Shown in pieces: positions 5,872-9,111 of a stretch of 9,111 nt of DNA. Location: the NCBI GenBank assembly GCA_035763625.1, contig DASUAS010000135.1, positions 1 through 9,111 on the forward strand, written 5' to 3'. A program made the translations under genes and the position numbers. Under the pieces are notes generated by a model. It saw only the letters and a program-made list of their open reading frames with translations, ran no database searches and had not been told where the DNA came from. The DNA comes from DASUAS01 sp035763625. Lineage in GTDB: Bacteria; Actinomycetota; Acidimicrobiia; IMCC26256; DASPTH01. Numbering within the stretch: position 1 is the stretch's first letter; each line of letters starts with the position of its first letter.

Positions 5872-6977
5872 CGACCACGTCGCCCGTGGTCGCGATCGTC
5901 TACCACCGCCCGCAGCGCGCCGCCGAGCTGCTCGAGGTCCTGCGCGCGGCGCGTCCACCAACGCTGTTCCTCGTCGCCGACGGGCCCCGTCCGGGTGACG
6001 ACGAGGACGCCGAGCTGTGCCGCGCCACGCGAGCCGTGGCGACGCGTGTCGACTGGCCGTGTGACGTCGTCACCGAGTTCGCCGACGTCCACCTGGGCTG
6101 CGCCCGTCGGGTGGTGAGCGCGCTCGGCACCGCCTTCGACCAGGTGGACCGGGCCATCGTGCTCGAGGACGACGTGCGGCCGTCGCCGTCGTTCTTCCCC
6201 TACTGCGACGCGATGTTGGAACGGTACGCCGACGACGACCGGGTGATGCACGTCGACGGCTCGAACCGCCTCGGTGAATGGCGATCCGACGTGCACGACC
6301 ACCACTTCGCCCGTCACGGCAACGTGTGGGGGTGGGCCACGTGGGCCCGCGCGTGGGCGCGGTACGACGTCACACTGGACCGCTACCGCACTGCGGGGGC
6401 GCGTGCTGCGATCGCCGAGCATGCCCTCGACGACGCACAGTGCGACTTCCTCATGTGGATGCTCGACGCAGACCTCCCGGCCCTGGCCGACACCTGGGAC
6501 TACCAGTGGTCGCTCGCCCGGTACGCGACCGACGGGCTCACGATCGTGCCGGCCCGCAACCTCGTGACCAACGTCGGCTTCGGCCTCGACGCCACGCACA
6601 CCATCCACACCGACGAGCTCGCGGCCACGACCCGCACGTTCCCGCTCGCGGCACCGTTCCGGGGACCCGTCGACGTCGTGGCCGATGGCGAGCTGGACCG
6701 GGAGCTGCTGCGCTTCGAGCGGCTCCGCAGCCTCCGCGAGGCGACCGTGCCCGCGCTGCTCGCCCGGGCGATGAGGGAACCGCGCGTGAGCATGCGGCTC
6801 TCGCCCAACCCGGCGGTGGTCAACGCGCTCGCGGTGCTCGACGACCCTCCCGCGGCGCTCGCGTTGCTGCGACACCTGGATCGCACCGGTGCCCCGTCAC
6901 CGACGCGCGACCGGCTCATCGCCGAGTTCGAGCGACTGCTGGCGGCGTTGTCCGGTGGCGAGGCCACATCGCCGTGA
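5868..6977 (+). CDS. GT-A glycosyltransferase of the WGWATW (HlpA-like) type
   Basis: This 369-residue soluble protein has a nucleotide-sugar-binding start (PVVAIVYHRPQRAAELLEVL, 6-25; FLVADGPRP, 34-42). Next come NTP-sugar-transferase features: HLGCARRV (75-82), a metal-binding D-x-D-like VLEDDV (98-103), and the highly characteristic GNVWGWATWARAW (151-163). DYQW (211-214) and NLVTNVGFGLDATHT (231-245) follow. This motif order is seen in proteins annotated as hemolytic protein HlpA-like or as GT2-related sugar transferases in polysaccharide clusters. The C-terminal 90 residues are helical and lack recognised motifs. No transmembrane helix is visible, so it acts in the cytoplasm, probably on a carrier- or peptide-linked acceptor. 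The GTG start overlaps the kinase stop as GTGA and has a GAGG ten bases upstream (5854-5857). The donor sugar and acceptor cannot be read from the sequence. Confidence 0.8.
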   Translation: MTTTSPVVAIVYHRPQRAAELLEVLRAARPPTLFLVADGPRPGDDEDAELCRATRAVATRVDWPCDVVTEFADVHLGCARRVVSALGTAFDQVDRAIVLEDDVRPSPSFFPYCDAMLERYADDDRVMHVDGSNRLGEWRSDVHDHHFARHGNVWGWATWARAWARYDVTLDRYRTAGARAAIAEHALDDAQCDFLMWMLDADLPALADTWDYQWSLARYATDGLTIVPARNLVTNVGFGLDATHTIHTDELAATTRTFPLAAPFRGPVDVVADGELDRELLRFERLRSLREATVPALLARAMREPRVSMRLSPNPAVVNALAVLDDPPAALALLRHLDRTGAPSPTRDRLIAEFERLLAALSGGEATSP

Positions 6978-7624
6978 CCACGAGCATCAGCGCGATCGTG
7001 CCGGTGAAGAACGCCGCCGACCACGTCCGGGCCGCGTTGGCCAGCATCTTCGCGCAGGAGCACCGACCCGACGAGGTCGTGGTGGTCGACGGCCGCTCGA
7101 CCGACGCCACCCTCGACGTGGTCGCCGAGTTCGCCGAGGTGCGGGTGGTGCACCAGACCGGCGAGGGCCTCGCCGACGCGCGCAACCTCGGGGTGGCCGA
7201 GACCGGGGGCGCGCTCGTCGCGTACCTCGACGCCGACGACCGCTGGATCCCGGACAAGACCGCGCGACAGGTCGCCTGGCTCGCCACCCATCCCGACGTC
7301 GGCATCGTGACCGGGATGATGGTGCGCGTCGGCGGCGCCGATTGGGAGCCCGCGCCGGTACCGGGGATGACGCCCGGCGCGGCCCTGATCCGCCGCGACG
7401 CGCTCGCCCGCGTCGGCCCGTTCGACACGCGCCACCGCATCGGCTGCGACACCGACTGGCTGATGCGAGCGAGGGAGCTCGGAGTCGGGCCGGTCCTGCT
7501 GGACGACGTCGTGCTCCACAAGGGCGTGCGAGGGGACAGCCTGTCGCGCGACGTCGACGAGTACCGCCGTGAGCTGCTGCGGGTGGCGCGCGACGCGGTG
7601 CGGCGCCGGGAGGGACCGGGGTGA
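6974..7624 (+). CDS. GT2 family glycosyltransferase (short)
   Basis: This 216-residue protein is a compact GT-A fold family 2 enzyme. Visible motifs are ISAIVPVKNAADHVRAALAS (5-24), VVVVDGRSTDAT (35-46) with Asp39 and Asp44 for nucleotide binding, GLADARNLGV (65-74), and the metal-binding YLDADDRW (84-91). The acceptor-side motif DTDWLMRARELG (159-170) follows VGPFDTRHRIGC, corresponding to the usual [ED]D of the catalytic base region. It is near the minimal length for the catalytic domain, ends soon after it in an Arg-rich helix, and has no membrane helix. The GTG start overlaps the upstream stop by 4 bases, with GAGG ten bases before (6960-6963). The longer in-frame extension back to 6278 runs inside the previous gene and is not real. 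Its sugar and acceptor are unknown; context makes it one of three successive transferases. Confidence 0.87.
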   Translation: MTTSISAIVPVKNAADHVRAALASIFAQEHRPDEVVVVDGRSTDATLDVVAEFAEVRVVHQTGEGLADARNLGVAETGGALVAYLDADDRWIPDKTARQVAWLATHPDVGIVTGMMVRVGGADWEPAPVPGMTPGAALIRRDALARVGPFDTRHRIGCDTDWLMRARELGVGPVLLDDVVLHKGVRGDSLSRDVDEYRRELLRVARDAVRRREGPG

Positions 7625-8928
7625 CCGCCGGTCCGTCGATCCTGCACGTCGTGCCGCGGCTGGCGATGACGGGCCCGGTGCGGAGCGTCGCCGCCGAGGC
7701 CAAGTACGCGGCTCGACTCGGACTCGCACGGACGACGCGCGTCGTGGCGCTGGAGCGCGCGCTGTCACCCGCGGCAGTGCTGCTCCTGCGGCGCGAGGGC
7801 GTCGAGCTCAGCGTGAGACCCGATCCGGCCGAGCTCGACCAGCTGATCGGAGAGGCCGACCTGGTGCTCGTGCAGTTCTGGAACTGCCCGTCGATGTTCG
7901 AGTTCCTGCTGCGTCCGCTCCCTGCCGCCCGGCTGGTCGCGTGGATCAGGATGCAGGGCCTCGACCCACCGCAGGTGGTCCCCGACGCGCTGGTCGACTT
8001 CGCCGACGACGTGCTGCTCACCACGCCCGTGACCGGCGCCAGCCCGGCGCTGCGACGACGGCGACAGTCGACGCCTCCGCTGGTCGCGCCGGGCATCGCC
8101 GACATGGACCGGCTGGACGGTTGGCAGCCGGTCGACCACGACGGCTTCGTGGTCGGCTACGTCGGCACCGTCAACGAGGGCAAGCTGCACCCCCGCTTCG
8201 TCGAGCTCTGCGCCGCGGTCGACGTGCCCGACGCCCGCTTCGTCGTCTACGGCGCCGGTGGCGGCGAGGACGCGCTGCGCGCCGAGGCGGCGGCCCGAGG
8301 GATCGGCGACCGCTTCGACGTGCGCGGCCACACCGAGGACCTCGCCGCCGCGCTGGGCGAGATGGACGTGTTCGGCTATCCCCTGCGCCCCGACACCTAC
8401 GCGTCGAGCGAGAAGGCGATCCAGGAGGCCATGTGGGTGGGGATCCCGCCGGTGGTGTTCCCCCACGGCGGCGTGCGCGAGCTCGTGCGCTCGGGCGTCG
8501 ACGGCCTGGTCGCCGAGGACGACGCGCAGTACGTGCAGCACCTCGAGCTCCTGGCGTCGGATCCCGACCTCCGGACACGCCTGGGGGCCGAAGCACGCCG
8601 CCGGGCGCGCGAGGTGTTCGACCCGAGCCTCCTGACCGCGCGGCTCGACCGGTTCCTGCGCCGCGCCCTCGGTGCACCCGCGCGCGCACGCACCTGGGAC
8701 GACTGGGGCGACTCGCCTGCCGAGTGGTTCGCCCGTGCGCTCGGATCCGCCGGCGCGCCGTTCCTCGACGATCGGGAGCAGCCGTCGCCGGGCGCTCGCG
8801 AGGCGATCGCGGCCATGCCCTTCCTCGTCCTCCACGGCGAGGGCGGCCTGGCCCACTGGCGGAACCACTTCCCCGACGACTGGACGCTCGCCGAGTGGTG
8901 CCGGGTCGCGTTCGGCGGAGCGGGCTGA
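7621..8928 (+). CDS. GT4-like (GT-B fold) glycosyltransferase with C-terminal extension
   Basis: This 435-residue protein has a Rossmann-type start ILHVVPRLAMTGPVRSVAAEAKYAARLG (7-34). The second Rossmann domain begins around FVVGYVGTVNEGKLHPRF (176-193), followed by RFVVYGAGGGEDAL (206-219), VRGHTEDLAAALGEMDVFGYPL (234-255) and SSEKAIQEAMWVGIPPVVFPHGGVRELV (262-289). These are typical of family 4 retaining transferases. The usual E-x7-E motif is altered: Glu269 is present, but the residue eight before it is Ala261, with Glu264 nearby. After the GT-B domain (ending about 347), some 85 extra residues contain TWDDWGDSPAEWF and GGLAHWRNHFPDDWTLAEW, rich in Trp and Asp. No membrane helix is seen. 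A GGGAGGG (7608-7613) lies 7 bases before the GTG start, which overlaps the upstream stop. It is the last gene of the unit. Specificity is unknown. Confidence 0.84.
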   Translation: MTAGPSILHVVPRLAMTGPVRSVAAEAKYAARLGLARTTRVVALERALSPAAVLLLRREGVELSVRPDPAELDQLIGEADLVLVQFWNCPSMFEFLLRPLPAARLVAWIRMQGLDPPQVVPDALVDFADDVLLTTPVTGASPALRRRRQSTPPLVAPGIADMDRLDGWQPVDHDGFVVGYVGTVNEGKLHPRFVELCAAVDVPDARFVVYGAGGGEDALRAEAAARGIGDRFDVRGHTEDLAAALGEMDVFGYPLRPDTYASSEKAIQEAMWVGIPPVVFPHGGVRELVRSGVDGLVAEDDAQYVQHLELLASDPDLRTRLGAEARRRAREVFDPSLLTARLDRFLRRALGAPARARTWDDWGDSPAEWFARALGSAGAPFLDDREQPSPGAREAIAAMPFLVLHGEGGLAHWRNHFPDDWTLAEWCRVAFGGAG

Positions 8929-8945
8929 CACGACGACCCGTCAGC
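8924..8945. terminator. Inverted repeat spanning two convergent stop codons, possible bidirectional terminator
   Basis: GCTGAC (8924-8929) and GTCAGC (8940-8945) are perfect inverted copies separated by 10 bases. Each arm contains one of the two facing stop codons: TGA 8926-8928 on + and TCA 8941-8943 for -. There is no T-tract on either side. It could stop transcription from both genes, but part of the symmetry follows from two TGA codons facing each other. Confidence 0.3.
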
Positions 8946-9111
8946 AACCGTCGAGGTCGACGACGACGCACTCGGGCCGCACCTCGGCCTTCGCCCGACC
9001 GCGCGCCGATCCGAACACCGCGAGGAGCGGCGGGAGGTCGACCTCGACGACCACCGCCGCGCTCCCGCCGGCGCAGTCGCACGACACGAGTCGCGCGTGG
9101 TTGCTGGCCGC
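8941..9111 (-). CDS. C-terminal end of a probable TadE/TadG-like pilus-assembly protein (partial)
   Basis: On the - strand a frame is open from the window edge (9111) down to a TGA read from 8943-8941, giving 56 residues, the C-terminus of a longer gene. Nearly every codon ends in G or C, as in the other real genes here. The visible part runs AASNHARLVSCDC, then a Gly/Ala turn, then AAVVVEVDLPPL, GSARGRAKAEVRPE and CVVVDLDGC. Alternating Val strand, LP, then an Ala/Arg 'A.A.A' segment is typical of the end of TadE-like proteins of actinobacterial tad pilus loci. The four cysteines are unusual for that and may form disulfides outside the cell. The gene is convergent with the last glycosyltransferase, leaving 12 bases between them. 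It is too short for certainty, but the call is supported by the helicase upstream, a type that commonly neighbours tad genes. Confidence 0.5.
   Translation of the reverse strand, partial: AASNHARLVSCDCAGGSAAVVVEVDLPPLLAVFGSARGRAKAEVRPECVVVDLDGC

Noticed and set aside
1..9111. CRISPR arrays, tRNA/rRNA genes, insertion sequences or phage genes
   Set aside because: No regularly spaced repeats, tRNA-like cloverleaf, transposase motifs or terminal inverted repeats were seen on either strand.

Overview
The window is GC-rich DNA (about 70% by eye), densely packed with genes. Many starts are GTG and most neighbouring genes overlap by 4 bases. This style, an LCP-family protein, a DUF1998 helicase and a TadE-like gene end all point to an actinobacterium. 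I would guess the Acidimicrobiia side of the phylum, but that is inference from gene content and not a phylogeny. Every gene from 1 to 8928 is on the + strand, and one partial gene comes in on the - strand at the right edge.

Left part (1-4330). A secreted lipoprotein, cut by the window edge, overlaps an LCP (LytR-CpsA-Psr) cell-envelope ligase, which overlaps a 780-residue DEAD/DEAH-type helicase with a C-terminal cysteine cluster (DUF1998/MZB type). Ten bases later comes a small membrane-anchored protein of the chagasin (I42) cysteine-protease-inhibitor fold. These look like chromosomal housekeeping and envelope genes. The helicase resembles the actinobacterial 'helicase/secretion neighborhood' family that usually lies near tad-pilus genes.

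Right part (4385-8928). Five genes form one tight unit, each overlapping the next by GTGA: a PqqD-like RiPP-recognition-element protein with an unusual C-terminal tail; an HprK-like P-loop kinase; a GT-A glycosyltransferase of the 'WGWATW' (HlpA-like) type; a short GT2 glycosyltransferase; and a GT4-like glycosyltransferase with a C-terminal extension. This is the most interesting region. A recognition-element protein, a kinase and three sugar transferases suggest a pathway that modifies a peptide, protein or lipid-linked carrier, perhaps by phosphorylation and glycosylation. The PqqD-like protein itself ends in a 38-residue tail that begins with a lasso-leader-like Y-x-x-P-x-L motif and continues into DPIHDV and GWP. 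It may therefore carry its own recognised or modified segment. No peptidase, asparagine synthetase, radical SAM enzyme, separate precursor or exporter is visible here.

Right edge (8941-9111, - strand). The last 56 residues and stop codon of a convergent gene are visible, probably a TadE/TadG-like pilus-assembly protein. A 6-bp inverted repeat spans both stop codons of the convergent pair. If the TadE call is right, the kinase/glycosyltransferase unit lies between the helicase and the tad locus it is normally associated with.
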